Positions 7,852 to 16,313 of a stretch of DNA of 64,000 bases are shown one piece after another (the first letter of the stretch is position 1; every line of letters starts with the position of its first letter). The DNA lies in NCBI GenBank assembly GCA_902793125.1, contig CADBCC010000001.1, positions 62,001 through 126,000 on the forward strand. The letters are read 5' to 3'. The notes below the pieces were generated by a model that had not been told where the DNA came from, did not search any database, and saw only the letters and a list, made by a program, of their open reading frames with translations. This DNA comes from an uncultured Ruminococcus sp. GTDB taxonomy: Bacteria; Bacillota; Clostridia; Oscillospirales; Acutalibacteraceae. A program made the position numbers and the translations under genes.

Positions 7852-8328
7852 TTATTTCTTGCTGTTCTTAAAGCTCTGGCGAGCTTTGCGGATATCCTGG
7901 TCAATCGCGTTAACTTCCTTAGCGCAGGCGGATACAATCTCATCGGTACGCTTCATAATATCGTCAACGTAGTTATTCGCCGCCTTAGTGATATCGTTAG
8001 CCTTTTTCTTAGCGTCGGCAATAATCTCGCGCGCCTGAGCTTCGGCTGCGTGGGTTACCTCGTGCTCGCTTACCATAATCTTACGGCGTTCCTCAGCCTG
8101 GCGAATAATATCCTCGCCGTTGGATTTAGCTTCCGCTAAAATCTGCTCGCGGTCGGCTACGATATTCTTTGCCTGGCGGATTTCGCTGGGAAGAGTGTCC
8201 TCGATTTCGTCGAGAATATCAAAAACTCTCTCGCCGGAAATAAGAACTTTCTTATCCTTGGAAAGCGGCATAGCTCTCGCGTTGTTTACCATGTCCTGTA
8301 ATTCTAAAATTAAATCGTCTACTCTCAT
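7852..8328 (-). CDS. Coiled-coil protein of unknown function (V-ATPase subunit H-like / DivIVA-like helix)
   Basis: 158 residues, almost wholly helical and charged, with no membrane segment or signal. The start RVDDLILELQDMVNNARAMPLS is followed by long heptad-patterned stretches (AKNIVADREQILAEAKSNGEDIIRQ and on). Such proteins are often labelled ATPase or ATP synthase B/E-like because of the helix pattern; I see no catalytic motif. It begins 22 bp after coaD ends and has GGAGAGAG before its ATG, so it is the last gene of the uvrC-rsmD-coaD operon. Its role is unknown. Confidence 0.75.
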   Translation of the reverse strand: MRVDDLILELQDMVNNARAMPLSKDKKVLISGERVFDILDEIEDTLPSEIRQAKNIVADREQILAEAKSNGEDIIRQAEERRKIMVSEHEVTHAAEAQAREIIADAKKKANDITKAANNYVDDIMKRTDEIVSACAKEVNAIDQDIRKARQSFKNSKK

Positions 8329-8350
8329 TTTTCTCTCTCCATTATCTAAT

Positions 8351-8833
8351 TTATTTTTTTAACCTTTGTAAAATTTTATCATGCACGCACTCGGGCACAA
8401 ACGAGCTTATGTCTCCGCCTAAAGCGGCAACCTGTTTTACCATACTTGAGCTGAGGTACATAAAGTCAGCCTTGCAGGTAAGGAAAACCGTTTCGAGCTC
8501 GGGGTTAAGCTTTTTGTTGGTGAGCGCCTGCTGAAATTCATATTCAAAGTCCGATACCGCTCTCAGTCCCTTTACAATCGCGGTAACGCCTTTTTCCTTA
8601 GCGTAGTAGGCAAGCAGTCCGTCGAAGCCTACTATCTCGACATTATCAAGCCCGCTCGTCGCTTCTTTAAGAAGCCCGATTCTTTCCTCGGTAGTAAAGC
8701 TCGGAGTTTTCTCCGCGTTTTTAAGAACACCCACAATTACGTGGTCGAACATTTTTGAGGCTCGGGTAATAATATCAATATGCCCTAATGTAACAGGATC
8801 AAAGCTGCCGGGACAAATTACCTTTGTTTCCAT
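8351..8833 (-). CDS. coaD: CoaD, phosphopantetheine adenylyltransferase
   Basis: Penultimate step of coenzyme A synthesis: 4'-phosphopantetheine plus ATP to dephospho-CoA. The 160 residues match the family length. The nucleotidyltransferase motif GSFDPVTLGHIDII is at 9-22 with the TxGH histidine at 18, KGLRAVSDFEYE (substrate loop) follows, and YLSSSMVKQ replaces the usual ISSTxVR. It follows rsmD by 11 bp, a common Firmicutes pair. Confidence 0.97.
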   Translation of the reverse strand: METKVICPGSFDPVTLGHIDIITRASKMFDHVIVGVLKNAEKTPSFTTEERIGLLKEATSGLDNVEIVGFDGLLAYYAKEKGVTAIVKGLRAVSDFEYEFQQALTNKKLNPELETVFLTCKADFMYLSSSMVKQVAALGGDISSFVPECVHDKILQRLKK

Positions 8834-8844
8834 AACAACTTCCT

Positions 8845-9390
8845 TTAGATATAATCACTATGTCTGTACATAGATATTTTTATTTTACCATAGTGTTTCT
8901 GTCTGTCAAGCATAAATTCGCCGATTTTTTCGAAAATTTCCTCTTTTTCGGGATTTTCCGCGATAATTATACCTGTTTTTTTCACATTTTCGGCAACTAA
9001 GGGTAAAATCTCTTGCAAAATTCCCGAATTAAACGGAGGGTCAAGATAAGCAATATCGAACAATTCGCTGTTCGTTTTTAAAAATGAAAGCGCGTCGGTA
9101 TGCAGAACTTTCGCTTTTTCGTAGAAACCTGTAGTGTTTAAATTCTTCCTTATAACCTCTACGGCTTTTCTTGAGCTGTCCGCGAATACCGCGAACTCGG
9201 CTCCGCGGCTCAAGGCTTCTATGCCCATCTGGCCGCTTCCCGCGAAAAGGTCAAGAAACTTTCTTCCCTGGATATCAAATTGTATTGCCGAGAAAACCGC
9301 TTCTTTCACCTTGTCGGTAGTGGGGCGCACATCTTCGCCCTCAAGGGTTATAAGTTTTCGTCCCCGGGCTTCACCCGTAATAACACGCAT
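8845..9390 (-). CDS. rsmD: RsmD, 16S rRNA m2G966 methyltransferase
   Basis: SAM-dependent methyltransferase acting on G966 in the 30S head. The start MRVITGEARGRKL is characteristic; the SAM loop is DLFAGSGQMGIEALSRGA (about 48-65) and the catalytic tetrapeptide is DPPF near 118. 181 residues, family length. It lies 64 bp downstream of uvrC and just ahead of coaD. Confidence 0.96.
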   Translation of the reverse strand: MRVITGEARGRKLITLEGEDVRPTTDKVKEAVFSAIQFDIQGRKFLDLFAGSGQMGIEALSRGAEFAVFADSSRKAVEVIRKNLNTTGFYEKAKVLHTDALSFLKTNSELFDIAYLDPPFNSGILQEILPLVAENVKKTGIIIAENPEKEEIFEKIGEFMLDRQKHYGKIKISMYRHSDYI

Positions 9391-9454
9391 TTTAGTCCTC
9401 CAAACAGGTTCTTTTTAAACCATACCAAAAGATTGTACCACAAAGTTCCGAAAA

Positions 9455-11302
9455 TTACAAATCTCTATGGAAATAATTATACACCGCAAGCGCGCTGTCG
9501 TGCGTCATACTCGGGCAATTCTCGAGTTCGGCAAGGTCGGCTTCGCGGATATTTTTAATTGTTCTGAAGTGTTTAAGCAGAGATTTTGCCCTCACTTCGC
9601 CTACCCCGTCAATATCTGTAAGCGAGCTTTTAAACGCCGCGTTTTTTCTTCGGGTATGGTGGTAGCCGATTGAAAAGCGGTGCACCTCGTCCTGCATTTT
9701 ACTTATAAACGTAAAGACCGAACGGCGCGAGGTTATTGTAATCTCTCCACCCGAACCCGTAATCGCGCGGGTGCGGTGGCTTGAATCTTTAACCATTCCG
9801 AACAGCGGAACATCAACATTGTGCTTTTTAAGCACAGGCTCAACCGCCGATACCTGACCCTTTCCTCCGTCGAGGAGTATTAAGTCGGGAAGTCTTCCGA
9901 ATCCCTCGCCTGTATCTTTCAGTTCTTCGTATTCGGTAAAGCGTCTGTCGAGCACTTCCGCCATTGAGGCGTAGTCGTCCTGGCCTTCAAAGCCTTTTAT
10001 CTTAAATTTTTTATATGCCTTTTTAAGCGGTTTTCCGTTTTCGTAGACTATCATTCCCGCTACGTTTTCGGTACCCGCTAAATTTGAAATATCGTAAGAC
10101 TCAATATATTCGGGAATACTCTTTAAGCCGAGGATATTTTTAAGTTCCTCCAAAACCGAATATTCGCGGGAGGTTCTTCCCTTAATCTGGGCGAGCGCTT
10201 CGGCGGCGTTTTTACGGCACATACTTACAAGCTGAGCCTGTTCGCCTCTTTGCGGAAAGGTAATATACACCCGCCTGCCCAATTTTTCCGAGAGCCATTT
10301 TTCAACCGCTTCTTTATCGTCAAGCTCGCGGTCAAGCGTTAAATTACGCGGAACTTCGCGGTTCAGAGAATAATAATTTACAATAAACTGGGAAAGCTCG
10401 CCCGCTTCGCCCATAGGTGAATTTACAATAAAATTCTCGTGGTCGCAAAGCCTTCCGCCCGTAAAACGGAAAACCTGAAAACAGCCTCTTTCGCTGTCGG
10501 TAAAATACGCGATAACATCCTGGTCGGGAACATTTACCGAAACCACCTTTTGTTTATCCGACATCTTTTTAACGGCGGCGATTTTATCCCTGATTTTCGC
10601 GGCGCGCTCGAAATCTAATTTTTCGGAAGCTTCTTCCATTTGCGCAGTCAGCTCTTTTAAAGATTTACTGCTTCCGCCTTTAAGAAAGTCAAGCGCCTGC
10701 TCAACATTTTCGTTATACTCTTTAAAGCTGAGTTTTCCACGGCAGGGCGCCATACACTGCTTTATATGGAAATTAAGGCACGGTCTCGCCTTTCCGAAAT
10801 CTTCGGGGAATTTACGGTTACAGGTAGGAAGTTTAAAAATCTTATTTGCTTCCTCGACCGACTGCTTTACGTAGAAGCTGTTTTTATAAGGCCCGATATA
10901 AAGAGCGCCGTCATCCCTTTTCTGGAGCTCGTACGTAATTTTCCGCCACTTATCGGGGCTTACCCTGATATATGAATATCCCTTATCATCCTTTAAAAGG
11001 ATATTGTACTTAGGCGAATGCTGTTTAATTAAACTGCACTCCAAAATCAACGCTTCAAATTCGCTGTCGCAGATAATATACTCAAAATCGTTTACATTCT
11101 CAACCATACGCCGAACCTTTTCGGGGTGGTTGTTCTGGGAACCGAAGTATTGCGAAACACGGTTTTTAAGCGCTTTTGCTTTTCCGATATATATAATTTT
11201 TCCGCTTTTGTCGTGCATTATATACACGCCCGGCGAAAGCGGTAAAGCCATTGCTTTTTTTCGAAGCTCGTTAATTTTCACTTTAAACTCTTCATTCTTC
11301 AT
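9455..11302 (-). CDS. uvrC: UvrC, excinuclease ABC subunit C
   Basis: Makes the 3' and 5' incisions in nucleotide excision repair with UvrA/UvrB. About 615 residues: GIY-YIG nuclease at the N-terminus (SPGVYIMHDKSGKIIYIGKAK), the UVR helix pair for UvrB binding (KELTAQMEEASEKLDFERAA, about 200-235), the RNase H-like C-terminal nuclease (SYDISN, LILLDGGKGQ) and terminal helix-hairpin-helix motifs. I prefer the ATG at 11302; a TTG two codons upstream is possible. No clear ribosome binding site is visible for either, and a 6-bp hairpin (ATCCGC/GCGGAT) covers the start. A TTGCGA-17-TAAATA promoter lies close upstream, giving a very short leader. Confidence 0.95.
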   Translation of the reverse strand: MKNEEFKVKINELRKKAMALPLSPGVYIMHDKSGKIIYIGKAKALKNRVSQYFGSQNNHPEKVRRMVENVNDFEYIICDSEFEALILECSLIKQHSPKYNILLKDDKGYSYIRVSPDKWRKITYELQKRDDGALYIGPYKNSFYVKQSVEEANKIFKLPTCNRKFPEDFGKARPCLNFHIKQCMAPCRGKLSFKEYNENVEQALDFLKGGSSKSLKELTAQMEEASEKLDFERAAKIRDKIAAVKKMSDKQKVVSVNVPDQDVIAYFTDSERGCFQVFRFTGGRLCDHENFIVNSPMGEAGELSQFIVNYYSLNREVPRNLTLDRELDDKEAVEKWLSEKLGRRVYITFPQRGEQAQLVSMCRKNAAEALAQIKGRTSREYSVLEELKNILGLKSIPEYIESYDISNLAGTENVAGMIVYENGKPLKKAYKKFKIKGFEGQDDYASMAEVLDRRFTEYEELKDTGEGFGRLPDLILLDGGKGQVSAVEPVLKKHNVDVPLFGMVKDSSHRTRAITGSGGEITITSRRSVFTFISKMQDEVHRFSIGYHHTRRKNAAFKSSLTDIDGVGEVRAKSLLKHFRTIKNIREADLAELENCPSMTHDSALAVYNYFHRDL

Positions 11303-11385
11303 CCGCAAACGCGGATTTCATTAACTTTAGTTTATTTAAGTTTTCCGATAAATAATCGCAAACGGTTAAAAATATAAAAAGAAAA

Positions 11386-11401
11386 GGGCGGTTCCCCGCC
11401 C
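11386..11401 (-). terminator. Terminator of the HPr gene
   Basis: GGGCGG-GGAA-CCGCCC followed on the minus strand by TTTTCTTTTT, 22 bp after the HPr stop. Confidence 0.8.
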
Positions 11402-11423
11402 GTTAGTTTCTTCTTAGTTGTTA

Positions 11424-11690
11424 TTACTGATCAGCGAATCCTGATTCTACAAGAGCTACGAGACCGTCAACAGCTTCCTGCTCGTCAACACCGTCCGCAA
11501 TAATTTTAATCTCTGTTCCGCCGATAATGCCGAGTGAAAGTACGCCGAGAAGGCTCTTAGCGTTTACTCTTCTCTCTTCCTTTTCAACCCAAACGGTAGA
11601 TTTATATTCGTTGGCTTTCTGAATAAAGAAAGTTGCCGGACGAGCGTGTAAACCCGCCTTGTTTTCAACTAAAACATCCTTAACGTACAT
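11424..11690 (-). CDS. ptsH: HPr, phosphocarrier protein of the PTS
   Basis: 88-residue phosphocarrier that takes phosphate from enzyme I on the histidine in AGLHARPAT (about 16) and passes it to EIIA domains. The regulatory serine for HPr kinase is present in NAKSLLGVLSLG (about 46), so it can act with CcpA. Both sites intact argues for HPr rather than Crh. It is monocistronic, with its own promoter (11775-11748) and terminator, not next to ptsI as usual. AGAGAGGG precedes the ATG. Confidence 0.95.
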   Translation of the reverse strand: MYVKDVLVENKAGLHARPATFFIQKANEYKSTVWVEKEERRVNAKSLLGVLSLGIIGGTEIKIIADGVDEQEAVDGLVALVESGFADQ

Positions 11691-11747
11691 AATTTAACCC
11701 TCTCTGATTACCAAATTTGCTGCCACTCGGGCATTTCCATATTACAT

Positions 11748-11775
11748 ATTATATCATTTTTTCCGTCTACGTCAA
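11748..11775 (-). promoter_or_regulatory. ptsH promoter
   Basis: On the minus strand TTGACG, a 16-bp spacer, TATAAT, about 58 bp before the start. The leader between them contains a D-arm-like stretch (see findings). Confidence 0.75.
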
Positions 11776-11870
11776 CACTCAAAAATCAATTTTGGATTTA
11801 ATAATAATTATAACCAATTTCTTCTTTTGCTGTTTGTGCAACTTAACTAATTTTATTGTACTCTGTGAAA

Positions 11871-12608
11871 TTAATCTAATTCAAGATACTCTTTTAATAT
11901 TGATTTTTCTTCTTTCGTAAGTTGTTTTTGCTCTAAAAGGTCGGGACGCTTTAAAGCGGTATTTATAAGGCTGTGCTCGTAACGCCAGCGGTCAACCTTA
12001 GCGTGGTCTCCGCTGTAAAGCACAGGCGGTACCTCGTGTCCTCTCCACTCAATCGGTTTTGTGTACTGCGGATACTCCAAAAGACCGTTAAAATGGCTTT
12101 CTTCGGTAAAGCACTCATCGTTCGAAAGCACACCGGGAGCCAGCCTCGCGAGCGCGTCAATAAATACGAGCGCAGGCAGTTCGCCGCCCGTCAGCACATA
12201 GTCGCCTATAGAAATCTCCTCGTCAATAAATTCATCGATAACACGCTGGTCAACGCCCTCGTAATGTCCCGCAAGGACACAGATATTCTCGTATTCGGCG
12301 AGTTCTTTAAGCTTTTCCTGCGTAAGAGTTTTCCCCTGGGGAGACATATAGATAAAACGCGGTCTTTTTTCACGCTGTTTTACAATATCCTCAAAGCACA
12401 GCGCAATCGGCTCGCACTTCATCACCATTCCCATTCCGCCGCCGTAGGTTGTATCGTCAACTCGTCTGTGCTTATCAAGCGCGTAGTCGCGCAATTGGTG
12501 ACATTTAATCTCTATAGCCTCGCTCTTTTGGGCGCGTCCGATAATGCTCTCGCCGAGCACAGCCCCGCACATCTCGGGAAAAAGCGTGATTAAATCAATC
12601 TTCATCAT
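11871..12608 (-). CDS. trmD: TrmD, tRNA (guanine37-N1)-methyltransferase
   Basis: SPOUT methyltransferase that makes m1G37 next to the anticodon and prevents frameshifting. The trefoil-knot motifs are present: MSPQGKTLTQ, LAGHYEGVDQRV and SIGDYVLTGGELPAL. About 245 residues. Three start codons stand in a row (TTG, ATG, ATG); the ATG at 12608 has AAAGGG seven bases upstream. It overlaps the end of rimM by 14 bp, implying coupled translation. Confidence 0.97.
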   Translation of the reverse strand: MMKIDLITLFPEMCGAVLGESIIGRAQKSEAIEIKCHQLRDYALDKHRRVDDTTYGGGMGMVMKCEPIALCFEDIVKQREKRPRFIYMSPQGKTLTQEKLKELAEYENICVLAGHYEGVDQRVIDEFIDEEISIGDYVLTGGELPALVFIDALARLAPGVLSNDECFTEESHFNGLLEYPQYTKPIEWRGHEVPPVLYSGDHAKVDRWRYEHSLINTALKRPDLLEQKQLTKEEKSILKEYLELD

Positions 12609-13107
12609 CAAAAATCCCTTTCATAGGTCGGATAAGCACAAAACCTTCGTCAACATTTTTCTCAATCACAACGCTGTCGATTACGGGCACAAGGTATTCC
12701 CTGCCGTCTTTTTCAACCGTATAAACATCGTTAGCGCCTGTCTTAAATACGTCTTTAATTACGCCGTACTCACCATTTTTATTGTCGGCGTCAAGGACTT
12801 TACAACCGATTAAATCCTGCACAAAGTTCCTGCCCTCGGGAAGCTTAACGTCGTCACGGTTTATATACAGCACCTTTCCGCGGAACTTTTCGGCTTCCTC
12901 AACAGTAGTTACACCCTCGGCGGTCATAAGCACAATATTCTTGTGCGGACGGCATTTTACCTTTATTTTTTCAGCGCCCCCGTCAAAATAGAGCGCCTTA
13001 AAAGCTGTTAAAAAATCGGGGCTGTCGCTCCACGGATTAACCCGCATTTCACCCCTTACGCCGTGTGTTCCGACGATTTTTCCGACTTCAAGAAATTGTT
13101 TTTTCAT
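12595..13107 (-). CDS. rimM: RimM, 16S rRNA processing / 30S maturation factor
   Basis: Assists late 30S assembly and binds ribosomal protein uS19. 170 residues: N-terminal RimM beta-barrel (VGKIVGTHGVRGEMRVNP) and C-terminal PRC-barrel (DVYTVEKDGREYLVPVIDSVV). AAAAGGATAT precedes the ATG. In most Firmicutes rimM-trmD follow rpsP-khpA directly; here a deacetylase gene and a terminator intervene. A palindrome AGGCAATTGCCT lies in the short leader. Confidence 0.95.
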   Translation of the reverse strand: MKKQFLEVGKIVGTHGVRGEMRVNPWSDSPDFLTAFKALYFDGGAEKIKVKCRPHKNIVLMTAEGVTTVEEAEKFRGKVLYINRDDVKLPEGRNFVQDLIGCKVLDADNKNGEYGVIKDVFKTGANDVYTVEKDGREYLVPVIDSVVIEKNVDEGFVLIRPMKGIFDDED

Positions 13108-13198
13108 AGTTCACATATCCTTTTCGTAACAGGCAATTGCCTTTTTATGTAAATTATATTCATATCTTCACGCTCAGCGGCAACAAGATCATTTTTCT

Positions 13199-14014
13199 TC
13201 ACTTACAATAGTTTCCATACGGCTTTACTTCACAAACTGAACCGTCAATTAAAAACCACAGGCTGATATCGCTGTTGTTCTTTATACAATTTTCGGTTAT
13301 TTCGGATTTTTCCATTGCCTGTAAATACTCGACAATTTCAATTGTAGTCATAGGAAGTACATCATTTTGAGAAGATATTTTTAAAAATACGTTCTCGAAA
13401 TTATCCCACATATATTCCGCGTCAAGGTCATAGGAATGGCCTCCGATCTGGAGCAAAGCAAGCTCCTCGCCTGTTTTAATAAACCGCTGTACGATTTCAT
13501 CAAATGAGTTTCGGGGATGAAACAGCGTCGCCTTCCATTTATAGCAGTCCTTTTGAGGAGTAAAAGAATGGCTTTCTTCCGATATTCGCGCGTAGGTAAA
13601 TCCGCATTTTTTTACACAGTTTTCAATCAGTTCGCTGTAATAATGAAACGGTACGGCAAAGCCTTTAATTTCTCTGTCGAAGAGCTTTTCGAGTTTATCC
13701 TTATCGGTTTTCAGTTCATACATAATTTCTGATTCGGACAATTCATCCATATACGGATGCGTTAGAGTATGTGAGGCCACTTCGTGACCGTTATACAAAG
13801 GTACAACCTTATCTTTAGCAATACGCTTTACAGTACTTCCGTTCTTATGCGTCCATTCGAATTCGCTCTCCATCAACCCCGAATTCAGGTTAAAAGTTCC
13901 TTTCAGGTTATACTTGTTAAGCAGGTTTACAAAACGAACGTCCTGCAACACACCGTCATCAAATGTAACATTAAACGCCTTCGGTTTTCCGCCGGGATAT
14001 AGTTTACTAATCAT
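13199..14014 (-). CDS. Polysaccharide deacetylase (CE4/NodB-type) family protein
   Basis: 271 residues with a NodB-homology fold: motif 1 NVTFDDGVLQDVRF (catalytic Asp pair at 19-20) and motif 2 HEVASHTLTHP (metal-binding histidines near 80-85), then PFHYYSELI. No signal peptide or membrane helix is visible, which suggests a cytoplasmic enzyme or one acting on a soluble sugar substrate; the substrate is unknown. It has its own promoter and CGAGGAG ribosome binding site and interrupts the rpsP-khpA/rimM-trmD order, so it may be an insertion into a conserved operon. Confidence 0.85.
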   Translation of the reverse strand: MISKLYPGGKPKAFNVTFDDGVLQDVRFVNLLNKYNLKGTFNLNSGLMESEFEWTHKNGSTVKRIAKDKVVPLYNGHEVASHTLTHPYMDELSESEIMYELKTDKDKLEKLFDREIKGFAVPFHYYSELIENCVKKCGFTYARISEESHSFTPQKDCYKWKATLFHPRNSFDEIVQRFIKTGEELALLQIGGHSYDLDAEYMWDNFENVFLKISSQNDVLPMTTIEIVEYLQAMEKSEITENCIKNNSDISLWFLIDGSVCEVKPYGNYCK

Positions 14015-14063
14015 AAGCTCCTCGAAATTTTCTTCAATATAATAACCTTATTATTCGCAAATA

Positions 14064-14092
14064 ATTCTACCACGAATTTAACAATATGGCAA
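14064..14092 (-). promoter_or_regulatory. Promoter of the inserted deacetylase gene
   Basis: On the minus strand TTGCCA, a 17-bp spacer, TAGAAT, about 50 bp upstream of the start codon and downstream of the khpA terminator. Confidence 0.65.
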
Positions 14093-14129
14093 TTGTTTAT
14101 TTTACGGACTTTGCCTTAAAATAAAAAAA

Positions 14130-14143
14130 CGCCCTTTCGGGCG
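14130..14143. terminator. Terminator after khpA
   Basis: CGCCC-GAAA-GGGCG followed on the minus strand by TTTTTTTAT; T-rich on the other side as well. Confidence 0.85.
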
Positions 14144-14164
14144 AGTTTTTATTTTACTAAATAA

Positions 14165-14398
14165 TCAGTCGATTTCAACCATTACTTTCTGCTCGTTTCT
14201 AACAGCGGCAGAACGTGCGATTGTGCGGATAGCCTTAGCGATTCTACCCTGCTTACCGATGATACGTCCCATATCATCCTCAGCAACGTGGATGTGATAA
14301 ACTGTTACTTCTTCCTCGTTGGGAGCGTCAGCTGTAACCTCAACTGCGTCCGGGTTCTCTACTAAGCCTTTAGCGATAACTGTAAGTAAATCTTTCAT
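14165..14398 (-). CDS. khpA: KhpA, KH-domain RNA-binding protein
   Basis: 77-residue single KH domain that pairs with KhpB to bind RNAs linked to cell elongation and division. The RNA-contacting GxxG loop is GKQG in MGRIIGKQGRIAKAIR. I use the ATG at 14398, preceded by GAAAGGAATA and giving the usual start MKDLLTVIAKGLV; the longer upstream reading has no site. It follows rpsP after a 196-bp gap with unusual inverted repeats. Confidence 0.95.
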   Translation of the reverse strand: MKDLLTVIAKGLVENPDAVEVTADAPNEEEVTVYHIHVAEDDMGRIIGKQGRIAKAIRTIARSAAVRNEQKVMVEID

Positions 14399-14594
14399 TT
14401 TAAATATTCCTTTCCATTCTTTAATTATAAATTCTGAAACTCGAGGCATAGCCTCGGCTTTTCTTTGTCCAGCCTCGTTGAGCTCCGCTGTTCTTTAATT
14501 AGCTTCAACTCCCCAAATTTGCGCCGCAGACTTCGCTGCTTTGCTAATTAGTTGTCGTCGGTCGCTAATTAAAGGCTTCGCTCCTCGGCTTTTC
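14399..14594 (-). repeat. GC-richer structured island between rpsP and khpA
   Basis: The gap contains an exact 11-bp inverted repeat (CTTTAATTAGC at 14493-14503 and GCTAATTAAAG at 14564-14574) enclosing further copies of CTAATTAGC, GCAGCGAAG and AGCGAAGCC-like modules. A CGAGGC-TAT-GCCTCG hairpin lies nearer khpA. No gene is visible. It looks like a compound intergenic repeat unrelated to the 96-bp family. Confidence 0.55.
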
Positions 14595-14840
14595 TTAATC
14601 AATATAACCGTTCTTCTTTAACAAAGCTTTAACGGTATCTGTGGGCTGAGCGCCGTTAGCAATCCATTTTTTAACAGCGTCGCCGTCAACCTTGAACTCC
14701 GAAGGGTTCTTTAAGATATCGTATGTTCCGATTTCTTCGATAAAACGACCATCGCGGGGATATCTTGAATCGGCTACTACTACACGATAGAAAGGCGCCT
14801 TTTTAGCTCCCATTCTTCTGAGTCTGATTTTTACTGCCAT
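14595..14840 (-). CDS. rpsP: Ribosomal protein bS16
   Basis: 81-residue 30S subunit protein, whole family length, beginning [35 protein letters not shown] precedes the ATG. A hairpin with GTTTCGG/CCGAAAC arms (14874-14901) lies in the 113-bp gap after ffh and could separate or regulate rpsP. Confidence 0.98.
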   Translation of the reverse strand: MAVKIRLRRMGAKKAPFYRVVVADSRYPRDGRFIEEIGTYDILKNPSEFKVDGDAVKKWIANGAQPTDTVKALLKKNGYID

Positions 14841-14953
14841 TAAATTTCACCTCTGCTTTCGTTAATTACTCACGTTTCGGATTATAAATAAAACCCGAAA
14901 CATATGTGGGATTCTATATAAAGTTCATATTATATATGACTATTATAGATTAA

Positions 14954-16303
14954 TTAAAATCCGGGGAATCCGCCGCCCGGCATACCCGGGAAATTCATAT
15001 TGCGGCGTTTTTTACCTTTTCCGGAGAACTGTCTCATCATTTTCTGCATATCCCTGAGCTGTTTTAAAAGCCTGTTGACTTCTTCGACGCTTCTGCCCGA
15101 TCCCGCCGCGATTCTGCGCTTACGGCTCGGGTTAATAAGGTCGGGCTTTGCTCTCTCTTCGGGAGTCATCGAAAGGATAATCGCCTCGGTCCAGTCGAGC
15201 GCTCTGTCGTCAATATCGACGCCGTCAAGCTTATTGCCCATTCCGGGAATTTTAGAAAGGATACCTTTAATCGGACCCATCTTTTTAATCTGGCCGAACT
15301 GTTCAAGCAAGTCGTTGAAGTCCATTTTATTGCGCATCATTTTCTTAGCGACTTCTTCGGCTTTTTTCTCGTCTAATTTATCCTCAGCCTGCTCGATAAG
15401 AGTAAGCACATCGCCCATTCCGAGAATACGGCTCGCCATTCTGTCGGGGTGGAACTGCTCCAAATCCTCTAATTTTTCGCCCGTACCCGCGAACTTAATC
15501 GGCTTGCCTGTAACTTTCTTAACCGAAAGCGCCGCGCCTCCTCGGGTATCGCCGTCAAGCTTTGTAATAATAACGCCCGAAACTTCCAAAAGCTCGTTAA
15601 AGCTTTTCGCGACATTTACGGCGTCCTGACCTGTCATTGAGTCAATAACGAGCAGGATTTCATGCGGGTTAACCGCTTCTTTTAAATCTTCGAGCTCTTT
15701 CATAAGCTCTTCGTCGATATGAAGACGTCCCGCCGTATCTAAAATAACAACATCGTTTCCGTAGTCTTTAGCGTGTTTAATCGCTTCTTTCGCAATTTTA
15801 ACGGGCTTATCCTGCCCCATTTCAAACACGCTTACGCCCGCTTTTTCTCCGACAACTTTAAGCTGTTCAATAGCCGCGGGACGATAAACATCACAGGCAA
15901 CTAAAAGCGGTCTGTGGTTCTGGTTTTTTAGCATAAGAGCTAACTTACCGCTGTGGGTTGTTTTACCGGAACCCTGAAGTCCGCACATCATAATTACCGT
16001 AGGCGGATGCGAAGAGAACTCAATCCTCGCGGTTTCGCTTCCCATAAGTTCGGTTAACTCTTCGTTTACTATTTTAATTACCATCTGAGCGGGAGTCAGG
16101 CTTTCCATTACGTCGCTGCCGACCGCTCTCTCGGTTACTTTATTTGTAAATTCTTTAGCTACTTTATAGTTAACGTCGGCTTCCAGAAGCGCGAGTCTTA
16201 CCTCACGCATAGCCTCCTTAACGTCAGTTTCGGTTAATTTACCTTTATTTCTAAGCCGTTTAAACGCGCCTGAAAGTTTTTCGGATAAACCCTCGAATGC
16301 CAT
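14954..16303 (-). CDS. ffh: Ffh, signal recognition particle GTPase (SRP54)
   Basis: Targets ribosome-nascent chains to FtsY and the Sec translocon, with 4.5S RNA. The 449 residues comprise the N domain (1-90), the G domain with GLQGSGKTT, DTAGRLHIDEEL, TKLDGDTRGGAALS and GTGEKLEDLEQF, and a methionine-rich M domain with RKRRIAAGSGRSVEEVNRL and a short GMPGGGFPGF tail. AGAGGTG precedes the ATG. It follows ylxM by 10 bp. Confidence 0.98.
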   Translation of the reverse strand: MAFEGLSEKLSGAFKRLRNKGKLTETDVKEAMREVRLALLEADVNYKVAKEFTNKVTERAVGSDVMESLTPAQMVIKIVNEELTELMGSETARIEFSSHPPTVIMMCGLQGSGKTTHSGKLALMLKNQNHRPLLVACDVYRPAAIEQLKVVGEKAGVSVFEMGQDKPVKIAKEAIKHAKDYGNDVVILDTAGRLHIDEELMKELEDLKEAVNPHEILLVIDSMTGQDAVNVAKSFNELLEVSGVIITKLDGDTRGGAALSVKKVTGKPIKFAGTGEKLEDLEQFHPDRMASRILGMGDVLTLIEQAEDKLDEKKAEEVAKKMMRNKMDFNDLLEQFGQIKKMGPIKGILSKIPGMGNKLDGVDIDDRALDWTEAIILSMTPEERAKPDLINPSRKRRIAAGSGRSVEEVNRLLKQLRDMQKMMRQFSGKGKKRRNMNFPGMPGGGFPGF

Positions 16304-16313
16304 ATGCGCACCT

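Noticed and set aside
11301-11316. Hairpin over the uvrC start as a regulatory switch
   Set aside because: Only six pairs with a 4-nt loop; too small to claim beyond a note in the gene entry.
11973-12593. 206-codon plus-strand ORF
   Set aside because: Antisense shadow of trmD, which has all SPOUT motifs and coupled translation with rimM.
15000-15629. 209-codon plus-strand ORF
   Set aside because: Antisense shadow of ffh; serine/leucine-rich low-complexity translation.
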